Below are positions 1-9,541 of a DNA stretch of 64,000 nt, in pieces. Below the pieces are notes generated by a model. The model was not told where the DNA came from. It saw nothing but the letters and a program-made list of their open reading frames with translations, and searched no databases. The DNA comes from Ananas comosus (taxonomy: Eukaryota > Streptophyta > Magnoliopsida > Poales > Bromeliaceae), in NCBI RefSeq assembly GCF_001540865.1, contig NC_033622.1, positions 14,576,797-14,640,796 of the forward strand. The letters are read 5' to 3'. Made by a program: the position numbers and the translations under genes. Positions within the stretch are counted from its first letter, which is position 1; each line of letters opens with the position of its first letter.

Positions 1-720
1 TTTCTCCTCTAAAGTGCCGAACTCGACTTTCACTATACTCAACCTCGTCTAAAAAATTTATTAAACAGTAAAATCTAAAGTCTAGTTCCTTTATAATGGA
101 TTAGAATTACCTTATTTATAATAAATTAGAATTATCTTTAAATAATAATAAAAAAATTAATTATATAATAGATTAAATTTTATAGTGATAAATTTATTAC
201 TATATTTAGGAGATAATGAGATTCACTTACTTACATCAAAACAAACAACGGAACTCAAAAACTAATTTTACCAGCACCAAGTTACATCAAAACAAACAAC
301 AGAAGTGATTGAATTTAACTTTTAGGCAGTACGAGTTACGTCAAAACAAACAACAAAAAAATAATCACACTTCAGGAAAACTCAAACACCAATACACTTG
401 ACTTACGTTGAATCTACAAATACGTCAATCCAAACGCCCCCTTAGTCAACTCATCGACCAATGAAATCTTTTATTCTGATACTACATTAAAAATAAGGGA
501 TAATTGTCTATATATCGCTCAAAACTTCGAAAATATTTCATTTGCCTCTACTTTTTTTTTCTTTCCTATATACCCCTCATATGTTCCTTCGTTATTCCAA
601 AACACTCCTACAGTTATCATCCGTTAAGTTAATTTTGGATTAAACGTGAGTTAAATATCTACCAGAGTTAAAAAAAATTCAAAATGTCTCTTTTGTCCTT
701 AATTTAAGGGCAAATAAGAA
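1..720. other. AT-rich intergenic DNA
   Basis: No coding potential is seen. A short phrase ending in ACATCAAAACAAACAAC recurs at about 235-250, 285-300 and 340-350, which suggests a small degenerate direct repeat or the edge of an old transposon. Confidence 0.4.
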
Positions 721-1099
721 AACAACTTATGAGTACAAAGGATTACGCATGGGCAATATTAAAATTGTACTTTCCAGTGGTATCGCTGTCGTTTTTTTTG
801 CCCTTTACTTGATGAACTTTATTATGATTTCGAAAAATTACAAAATTTATTTTTTAAAAGTTTCAAATACTCTATATCGTATTTAGCGGAGTGGATCGTT
901 GATTCAGAAGCACCATCATCAAAAATAACTTATGAGTTCAAAGGACTTTCTACTCATAACTTTTGGATCAAACACTATTCCACCTACCACCACGTACCAC
1001 CACCTACAACCATCATCTCAACCCTGCATCTCTCCTTCCAATGGCTAAAAACTCAAAAACACCAACCCTTTGATGTTTTTGAGAGTATTTTAGCTCAAC
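719..1099 (-). mobile_element. Compound foldback-MITE remnant
   Basis: Bases 790-958 match the terminal part of the long foldback family found complete at 15401-15952 (shared phrases around TTTATTATGATTTCGAAAAA and GGAGTGGATCGT). Bases 959-1099 match, in reverse orientation, the short family found at 4812-5032 and 19650-19868 (shared GGATCAAACACTATTCCACC). The outer end carries a stem-loop with arms CTCAAAAACA and TGTTTTTGAG and runs straight into a TA microsatellite. This is either a fusion of two elements or a nested insertion that lost its internal ends. Confidence 0.6.
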
Positions 1100-1121
1100 T
1101 ATATATATATATATATATATA

Positions 1122-1385
1122 TAGTAGGACTACTGTGCTATTAGGAGCACAGCAATCCCTATGCTCCTAACTTTCTAACCACCCATCAAGTTTGATGGAT
1201 GGTTAGAATGAGAGGAAAAAAAGATATTGGAGAGAAATTGGGTGTCTCAATTTCTCTTCTCCTTAAATTTCTCTCCAATATCTTTTCCCCCTATCATTCT
1301 AACCACCCATCAAGTTTGATGGGTGGTTAGAAAGTTAGAAGCGCAAAGGCTGCTGTGCTCCTAATAGCACACTAGCCCTGCTCTA
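1122..1385. mobile_element. Palindromic MITE in a TA microsatellite
   Basis: This element of about 264 bp folds back on itself almost end to end. The left arm (about 1165-1245) and right arm (about 1262-1345) are inverted copies, and each arm contains its own small palindrome around CATCAAGTTTGATG. The subterminal stem-loop key TTAGGAGCACAGC occurs at the left end and, inverted, at the right end. TA repeats flank both sides (1100-1121 and 1384-1396). No coding capacity is seen, so it is a non-autonomous element. Confidence 0.75.
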
Positions 1386-1395
1386 TATATATATA

Positions 1396-2687
1396 TTGTA
1401 ATTGAATGGATGGCCTCTGCATGCCAACAATTGTTCCTTCGGTGCACTAAAGAGACAAAGATACACTTATTTATTTATTTTTTGTTCCTCCCTTTTGTTT
1501 TATTATTTCTTGCATGTCACCAAACTAGGCCAAACTCAACAATTTGAAACACCGAGCACGCCATTTCCAATATTTTTTCAACTATATAAATAGGTATCCT
1601 TTTTTTAACACTCCTTCACTTGCAAAATCTCGAGGCCATCATAAAATCTCACAAAACGTAGTGTGAAATTTGTGTTGGATTAAATTAAATCAATCCGAAT
1701 AAACCTAGTGTGTGTGTGTGTATTCTTGCGTTCGTTGGATCATTCTAAGTCACCCATAACAAGCCACAAAGTGAAAGAGCTAGCATATTAATGTTATAGC
1801 AAAGAAACCCATATTTTACACTCCAATTACGAAGCTCGTAGATTTAATAAATCTAAAGGGATTATCAAGATGTGGGCCGAGCCATTAATATGAACCAGAA
1901 AATTGGACTCTACTATGAATGCACACGTTACAGTACCACACCATACCACACGAGGAGCAACTCTATATAAATACACACGTTCATGGACGCGCCCTTTATT
2001 TTTTCTTTTTAATCTTATTTCTTTTAGTTCAAGAGGAAAAGATGGGTTCTTTTTTAGCTTATGGAATTGTTATAAAATTGCAAAGTGAACTTGTTAACCA
2101 ATCTTAAACTGGAGCATGATGTTAGAATTTTAGGTCACATTTTTAAGGCGAGACGGAAGCTTAAATTAGTAACAAAGCTTTTGCTCAACTTGGTTTTATT
2201 TTTTGTTCTTACTTTGTTAGTTTTAGTTTTAGTTCTTTCACGTAAGATCCGACGCAGCAGTGGCGTGCCGGAGAGAGAGTCTCGAAGAAATGCTTTTTGA
2301 TTAATGGTGCATGAGCATACACAAATGAATTATTAGATCAGCGTAGTGTTTCTTAACTATACTTTTTGTGATTGCGTCTTTTACGGATGAGTAGATGTAT
2401 CAATAAATATTTATTGATGAGTCAGTATTAATTAACTCCCATGTCGGGTTTCATTTTGGAAATTAGAAAGATAAATTCAATCACAATTAGAACTATATGG
2501 TAGGGCCATCTAATGTACAAGCATAGTTTTTGTTTTTTTTTTTTTTTGTTTTTTTTTGGTCACAGATGATACCTTTAAATTTCGACCATTAACTAAAATT
2601 GACAATTCTGCTATTGTTTTCACGCTCCACTCGCTTACTCATGTTAGAAAATATTATGTTTACTCTCGTTTACATATCGTCTATATA
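1396..2687. other. Intergenic DNA, no gene seen
   Basis: AT-rich sequence with short spurious reading frames only. It contains a short GT run near 1711-1720 and a T-rich tract at 2527-2558. Nothing here resembles a conserved protein. Confidence 0.4.
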
Positions 2688-2910
2688 GGCTTAGTTTGGT
2701 ATTGAGGTGGATTTAATGCTATTAGATAAAATGGAGTTGAAAAAAAGCATACAGGAATATGCTTGTGCATTTTCCGATTGGATCGCAGAAAGTAACCAAC
2801 TAACCGCAATATGCAAAACATAATATTACGTACGAAAACAAATAAGGTATTTTTCCATCGTCGTTTCTCACCGCACGTAACGCAATCTCTCCGCAATCCC
2901 AAACAAAGCC
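2688..2910. mobile_element. MITE with GGCTTxGTTTGG terminal repeats
   Basis: The left end reads GGCTTAGTTTGGTATTG and the right end, inverted, reads GGCTTTGTTTGGGATTG, so the two termini match at about 15 of 17 positions over a 223-bp element. The trinucleotide ATA lies immediately outside both ends (2685-2687 and 2911-2913), which fits a 3-bp target-site duplication of the PIF/Harbinger (Tourist) type. No open frame of useful length is present. Confidence 0.6.
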
Positions 2911-2913
2911 ATA

Positions 2914-3212
2914 GTCGGATAGAAGTGTGGTTTTAAATTTCTAATGATGGGCCGCTAATTGAAAGTTATAATTTGGGCTGAGACACGGCCCAAAAAAACC
3001 CGGCTCGATCAAGGCACGAAAATTTAACATAATGGGTTGACCAATGATCAATATAAACACATGCAAGGTACTAACCTATCATCTTTTTCAAATTTGAAAC
3101 TTAACCGAAGAAATTTTAGAAGAAGACGAAATAAGATTCAGTCGCTCAAAATTTCACACCTTGCGATTCTCACGACTTAATGGGCCTAGAAGCTAAAAGT
3201 ACGTAGAGAGAA

Positions 3213-3248
<36 letters not shown>

Positions 3249-4183
3249 GTGATGGCAATATTATATAAGTTCCTCTTGTCATAGTGGAAGGGAGAAATAA
3301 GAAAAAAAGAAAAAAAAAAAGAAAAAAAAACTAAGCCAAATAAGAAGGACGTGTTATGTGATAGAAAATATTTAATCTGTTTGCATGAAAATATCACAAT
3401 TGTGTAAACTATAGCGGCCGGGGCACGATATGATTTCATGCATTTTCACCAAAAATATAACTTTATATGCTTTTTATCAATTTTTTTGGCCCAATATCAA
3501 ACAAGATTAAGAAAAATGAATGTCACAGAAAAGAACAAAAGATCATTCTTTGATGGTTAGTGAAATTTCTTGCTATAGGGGATCAATTAAAATGTGCTGC
3601 GTAAGAAATCACCGGGCTTTTTCTCCACTTTCATTTGGGTTTCTCTGGTCGTTTAAAATGTGCATGTAACACAATTCAAATTTCAAATAAAGCCTTTGTC
3701 GTAATCGTAAGCGGGTTTTTATCCGAGAGAGAGGTCGTGATGAATTAAGTAGATACAGATATACGCCGTAAAATAGCAGATATGAGAATTGAATTCAAAA
3801 CCTCCTGAAATTGAAAAAAAAAAAAAAAAAAAACTTACGACGAGCATAGTTAGCGTGTAACAAAAAAAAAAATCGATTTAATGCAAAATTGTCGATAATC
3901 CACCACGTAACATGCATCCCTTTTGTTCTAACTTTCAAAAATGTTGGGCATGAAAAAAAAAAGAGCAGGAAATTGCTGGATAGGCGTGGGTCGACAAAGA
4001 TGGCTTTCGGCTTAAACTTCCAACAAGGAGGAGAAAGTGAAAATTGCACGAGTAAGTGGTGGGGGACTCACGTGTCACTAGAAAGCCATCCAAGTACATG
4101 CGTATACGTCACACGTGCGTAGTTTCTTAGTCAATAATGTAATGCAATAATTATATGCTAATAATAGTAATATTTACTTAAGT
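2914..4183. other. Intergenic DNA with simple repeats
   Basis: Contains an (AAT)n microsatellite at about 3212-3246, a purine-rich A/G tract at 3300-3332 and poly-A tracts near 3815-3832. Nothing resembles an exon. Confidence 0.4.
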
Positions 4184-4410
4184 AGAGTTATTATGCTATC
4201 TGAAATATAGAGGACCTGACATTTTCGATTTTTTAGCCCTTAAATCAACTTCTTTGATAATTTCTAATTTTTAGAATAATATTATTATCCTATGGGGATC
4301 ATTCAATTCTAGAGAAGGCCGCAATCATCCTAATTGTATAATTTTTTTATCTAAAGGTTAAAAAGTCAAAAATAATAAATCATATATGCTTCCGATAGCT
4401 TAGTAGCTCT
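4184..4410. mobile_element. Degenerate short foldback MITE
   Basis: The interior resembles the element at 63594-63842. Shared motifs are a 'TTTTTTAGCCCTTAAATCAA'-like block, a GGGGATCATTCAA block and a TATCTAAAGGTTAAAAA block near the end. Termini are eroded, and the end GCTTAGTAGCTCT is recognisable. It is an old copy. Confidence 0.4.
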
Positions 4411-4549
4411 ACACATATTTACTTTGTTAATTAACAAATCACAAGACAAATTTAGTCTTTGCAACTCTAAAGATGGTCCCCACACAATCTCACAGTAGGG
4501 TCCCAATAAGGCCACTTTAAGTATAAATAAATAATAATCAATATAAGCT

Positions 4550-4685
4550 TATGAAAGGGCGATAGGGTTGGAGCCCTCCCCGCGTTTTGCGCTCTCCGCC
4601 CTCCCGTACGGCGCCCCCCTCCCTTCCAATTTTTTCCCCCCTCCGTTTCGTAGCGGCGATAGGGCTCGAGCGCACATTATTACAT
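4550..4685. other. Isolated GC-rich island
   Basis: About 130 bp of strongly C+G-rich sequence sits inside AT-rich DNA. It is bounded by two related phrases, GGGCGATAGGGTTGGAGCCC near 4557 and GCGATAGGGCTCGAGCG near 4654, so it may be a repeat unit or an inserted fragment. No coding frame is convincing. Confidence 0.35.
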
Positions 4686-4774
4686 TACTCAGCTCTATCA
4701 AATCTAGTTAGCTAGAGTTTTGAAAAGTATATAACACTTCAATAGTTTCATATCAAATAATGTGAAGAGTGTGA

Positions 4775-4811
<37 letters not shown>

Positions 4812-4815
<4 letters not shown>

Positions 4816-5032
4816 TAGGGCTAGAATACTTTTACAAGTATCACCTAAGTGATACTTGTGTGTTTCTAGCCCTTGGATGGAGAGATGGGAGGTTGAGATG
4901 ATGGGGGTAGGTGGTGGTAGGTGGAATAGTGTTTGATCCAAGGGCTATTTGTAATCAAAAAGTAGATCTAATGGCTAAAAAGGTGATAGCAACTTGGGGA
5001 TGATACTTGTAAAAGTATCCTAGATCAACTCT
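4812..5032. mobile_element. Short foldback MITE (ca. 220 bp), TA-flanked
   Basis: The left end CTAGAATACTTTTACAAGTA and the right end, inverted (CTAGGATACTTTTACAAGTA), match at 19 of 20 positions. The left subterminal stem-loop has arms ACAAGTATCAC and GTGATACTTGT. The interior carries a GGTAGGTGGTGGTAGGTGG block shared with 19650-19868. Long TA microsatellites flank both sides (4776-4811 and 5033-5044). Confidence 0.75.
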
Positions 5033-5044
5033 ATATATATATAT

Positions 5045-6492
5045 AATAAGCATATTAATACTAATAACTGAATTTGTTGTTTGGACATAATAAATTATTA
5101 GTGCTAGTTAATTAGGTGTGAACATAAATATTAGAACGGTGTGATTACCGTTTGATTGTACAGTTTGATAACCGAAGAATTTGATTTAAAAAAAAAAAAA
5201 AAAAAATTCCTTGGTGCATGACACGAGCCATTCAAGGGACCCGGAGATACTGTCTCCGGCCCCCCGGAAACAGGGGAGTTGTTTATTTCGATCTGTTTAC
5301 CGCTCAACCCTACTAAACGGTTAGGTTTTTGGTTTGTTCTTTCGCTTTGACAAATGTGCACCCAATCAAAGTTAGGATTGTGTCAGTTCATATACCAAAA
5401 AGGAAAGTGAAAAAAAAAATTCATGAATTAGTTTTGTGAATATAAAATTTAGTGCGCAATTTAGACTTATAGGTTGATTTGATTGTCTATCCATTGTCCT
5501 GTTTGAAATTTGATAGTTAGATACTAATCACTTACTGTCACGTCTGTAAGACTGATCCATCAATAATATTCAAAAATAAATTTTTAAATACTTGTAGTCT
5601 TAATTACAGAATTTGTAAACAATAGTACTGCGATGTTAGGCTTGTTTTGAAGTTGGTGGATGGAATGGTAATTTGTCGGGAAATGATCCATTCCAGGGAT
5701 TCATATATATGGAGCACATATGCAAAACATTGCTCACGTTTGCATATTATTTGTGTATAGCGTATGTACAAACAAAATAACCGTTAAGTCCAAAGAATTT
5801 GAGATAGTAGTTAGTAGGTTGATTCGACTGTCTCACCATGGCCCATAGTTTGGACTATATGCAATACCACCAAATAATAATAATCTAATTTAGTGCAGTA
5901 AATTATGATGAACACATTGTGATTGATATTAAGTTCTAAAACTAAATTATAAAAAATTCTCTTACACTTTAGTCCTAGTCTTTTTTTTCCCTATATATCA
6001 CTATTTTATACTTTATTATCATCATCTCAAAAAGATATAGAAAAATTAAAAAATTGACAGGTTAGACCATAAAATTTCATTAAAACGAGTTGACGTATCA
6101 TATTATTCCATATCTCAACATATATTCAATTCGCAGTTCAAAACATATATAAAACATTTAAATAAATGAGATTTTCCATTTCGATAGTACTCCAAAAATT
6201 GATAATTTATTAAACAATTTATTCAATTTATATGATTAATTGTATTGCATTACATACAGATAACTTTGTTTGTAACTTTATTTTATATAATCTTATAACT
6301 GAATTTCATATATAATTACCCCAAATAGTTAAATCAATTTGAGATAATGTAATATTTGTTATGCATGAGAGTAAGTGAGATAAAAGCTTAAGTGGTAATT
6401 TACCCTAAATTCTACAGTTTTGTGCAATGCAAATGCAGTGTGGAATCGTAATAATAACAAGTAAAATCGGTCCAACTGTTCTATCCGCAGCA
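5045..6492. other. Intergenic DNA, no gene seen
   Basis: AT-rich, with a poly-A run at 5188-5206. A small C/G-rich patch at 5225-5275 shows no conserved reading frame. No RNA gene is evident. Confidence 0.4.
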
Positions 6493-6700
6493 GTGTGAAA
6501 GGTATCATTGTCTTTTTTTTTTCTTTTTTCTTTTTTTTTTTTTGAGAGATAGGTAGCACGCTATCCGCTTCGTTTATTTTATTTAGAAATAAACTTAGCT
6601 AGAAATGTGAATCAACTAGAATTCGAACTTAGGTCTCGGGTACCAACCGCCAAGCCCTTTGCCACTTGCTCTAGGGGTCGGTGTGAAAGGTATCATTGTC
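6493..6700 (-). mobile_element. tRNA-derived SINE with 20-bp target duplication
   Basis: The element (6513-6680) lies on the minus strand, with a T-rich tract at the left (the poly-A tail of the minus strand) and the tRNA-related head at the right. GTGTGAAAGGTATCATTGTC occurs exactly at 6493-6512 and again at 6681-6700, a perfect 20-bp target-site duplication. The head carries a box-B-like GTTCGAA-type motif and a box-A-like TAGAGCAAGTGG-type motif on the minus strand. The perfect duplication implies a fairly recent insertion. Three relatives lie at 10060, 25278 and 54467. Confidence 0.9.
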
Positions 6701-8369
6701 GCTTTGAGATTCGTACGACTTGAGTGAGATGGAGGGCCCACAATACCGGTAATGTAGAAAGACAAATTTCTGGTAGATAAATGGCACATCAAATGGCCAC
6801 TTATAGAGATAATAACAAATGTTTTGCGGCTCCCCGATATCGCGCACCTAGCTATGCGGCATTTTAACAGAGTCAAGCGTGACAATAAATAAATTACCGA
6901 GGATGAGTTCGAAAATTTGTCACAAAATAACACCTCATGTTGCACTAACAATAAGGTTAAGAACTACCCTTAGTAATTGGGTTTGGTCCAGTAAAATAAT
7001 ATAATAACTTGTTAGAATGGAATGTAGGTTCCTTTCAAAAGGCTAACCTAATTAAAAGTGGGGGGGGGGNGGGGGGGGGCTTATAAATCCATCTAAACTT
7101 TAACTTAGTTTATTACTGCCATTGGAGCAATAAAAGTAGCATAAGGTTATTATCTGAGTAATTTACGTGTCGTCTTCTTAAACACAAATTTATGCACTAG
7201 GGTGGTTCAATTGTGCCACCTCAGCATTGAATTTTTCTTTATTCTTTTTTGCATTAATAAGTGTTTATGTTCCATTTTAGTTGATGCTTATGATCTGGCT
7301 ATGAAAATTATGTATCAAAAATTCATGTCCACTGCACGTTAGGCCTAATAATAACATACTCATTATTAACCGCAACCTATATACCTACAAAATCTAATCG
7401 TAATCGCATATCATGTGCAATAAATACTCTTCCTTTTGGTTGACCATCCCACCTCACAATGTGTTATAAAATTTACGATTTGTATGCGCACTCCTCTTAT
7501 TTTTCTATTATAGATTTTTTTTTTCTTTTTTGGCTTATAATGTTTGTACTATATATTTTTGTTCTTATTTATATGCAACTTAATGTAACTTAGTGTACAT
7601 ATATTCTTAAACACCTTCGGAATCTTGTATATAAGTTAAGATTTATTATTCAAATCACTATGAATTATTCATGTCAAATTAATATTTTTGTTCTTAAATT
7701 GATTTTACTTAATTTCAATCCTAACAAATTTCACAGATTTTACGAACGAGGTAATTTATCATGTGCCAAATTGAAATGACAATGTGTGTTGTTCTAACTC
7801 TATAAGATACAACCTCTTCATCAACTACTACGTAACGCGGTAACGCACCCTAAAAGAAACCTACTCTTCTTATTAATTCATAAATAAACAACTTAAACAG
7901 TTATAATTACCTAACCTCGAGCTTGACGCAATAGCTAATAAATTTGGCTCGGGCCTAAAGCCTAGGGGAGCTAATTAAACTATGTCTGACCCAAACCTAT
8001 GCACGGCTAAAACCAAATCGACTCGGTCGCACTCCGCCGACTATTTAACCCAGTCGCAACTTAACGCAACCCGCCACCATTTGACTAGTCTACCACGTCA
8101 GCAGTGGACCACAGATTGATCTACGTGAAGACCTAGTCCCGTTCCATAGTTTGAAATAAAAATCAAGTTATTAAGTTGGTTGATGCGATCTAAATCTAGA
8201 AGGATTTACCTATTAAAACATAATAATAAATTATTATTAGCAATAATTTTCTCATTGGAATGGGATGAGGTAATGTGAGTTCCAAGGCCGACGTGGTGGA
8301 CCGAGTTCACCCAGATATCTGACGCCGCATTTATACAACCCGTAACGGAAAGGCCCCTTGTGAAAACTC
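6701..8369. other. Intergenic DNA upstream of the PADRE gene
   Basis: No gene is recognised. It contains a G homopolymer of at least 19 bases (7060-7079) interrupted by an undetermined base at 7070. The last few hundred bases probably include the promoter of the downstream PADRE gene, but no clear TATA box stands out. Confidence 0.4.
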
Positions 8370-8591
8370 GAAAAACAGAGCATCCCGTCAAAGCTCTAGA
8401 CCTTCCACACGCACAAACCAGGCCAGAAATCCGTTCCGTTCCGTTCCGTTCCGTTACGTTCCGTTCTCTGTCCCTTTCCCTCCCCACCATCCCACCCGTC
8501 GCCTCACCGCTATTCCGAAGAGAATAAGTATAAGGAGAATAAGGATAAGAAGGGAACCTGGGATAAATGGGGAACAGCATAGGGGGGAAGC
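8370..8591 (+). repeat. Direct duplication, copy 1 (gene 5' end)
   Basis: This 222-bp block is repeated immediately at 8593-8814, separated only by one undetermined base (8592). It contains the 5' leader with TTCCG pentanucleotide repeats and the first codons (MGNSIGGK) of the PADRE protein, then stops. The flanking parts of the two copies are identical, while a pyrimidine-rich stretch of about 40 bp in the middle differs. An assembly join or two unmerged haplotypes is more likely than a biological duplication. Confidence 0.8.
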
Positions 8592-8592
8592 N

Positions 8593-8814
8593 GAAAAACA
8601 GAGCATCCCGTCAAAGCTCTAGACCTTCCACACGCACAAACCAGGCCAGAAATCCGTTCCGTTCCGTTCCGTTCCGTTACGTTCCGTTCTTATTCCCCTC
8701 CCCCCTCCCCCCTCCCCCTCGTCGCCTCACCGCTATTCCGAAGAGAATAAGTATAAGGAGAATAAGGATAAGAAGGGAACCTGGGATAAATGGGGAACAG
8801 CATAGGGGGGAAGC
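8593..8814 (+). repeat. Direct duplication, copy 2 (continues into gene)
   Basis: Second copy of the 222-bp block, with the leader and start codon that run on into the complete exon. Its middle pyrimidine tract (about 8690-8730) is richer in C runs than the matching part of copy 1. Confidence 0.8.
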
Positions 8815-9509
8815 GGCGCACGGCGAAGGTGATGATGATCGACGGGACGACGCTGCGGCTGAAGGCGCCGGCGCAGGCCCTGGACGCGCTCCGAGACCAC
8901 CCGGGATTCGCCGTGCTCGAGTCCGAGGAGGTCAAGCGCGTCGGACTCCGCGCCCGACCCCTCGACCCCGACGCCCCGCTCAAGCCGGGGAAGCTCTACT
9001 TCCTCGTCGACCTCCCCCGCGCCGACCCCGAACCCGACCACCGCCGCGCCCCGCCGCGCCGCGCCAGGTCCCCTCGAGAGCCTCATGCTCTCGCGCCGCT
9101 CCGCCTCCGACATGGCCCTCGCGCGGCCCCGCTCCGCCGCCGCGATCGTCGCCGCCGAGCCGGGCCCCGCCGCCGACGCGGGCGCCGTGCGGATCAAGCT
9201 GCGGCTCCCCAAGTCGCAGGTCGCCAAGCTCATGGAGGAGAGCCGGGACGCGGCGGAGGCCGCCGAGAGGATCATGGAGCTCTGCGTCGCCGCGAGTCCC
9301 GACCCCATCGCCGCGTCGGGGAACGCGAAAGCCGAAAGGAAAGAGGTACGATCGCTCGATTAGGGTTCCCATTTTTTTTTCCTTCTTCTTTTTGCGTCGT
9401 CCAAGCGGGTTAACTCGCTGAGTTCGGGGATCGAAGCGGAGAGCACTTTCCCCGTTATGCAATTTTGAAATATTAAATTAAATTTCTCATTTTAAACTAG
9501 GTTTGGGGG

Positions 9510-9541
<32 letters not shown>

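Noticed and set aside
8567..9421. Long plus-strand frame of 284 codons
   Set aside because: It starts in the duplicated leader, crosses the N and continues in a frame of low-complexity Pro/Arg codons that is a shadow of the PADRE exon.
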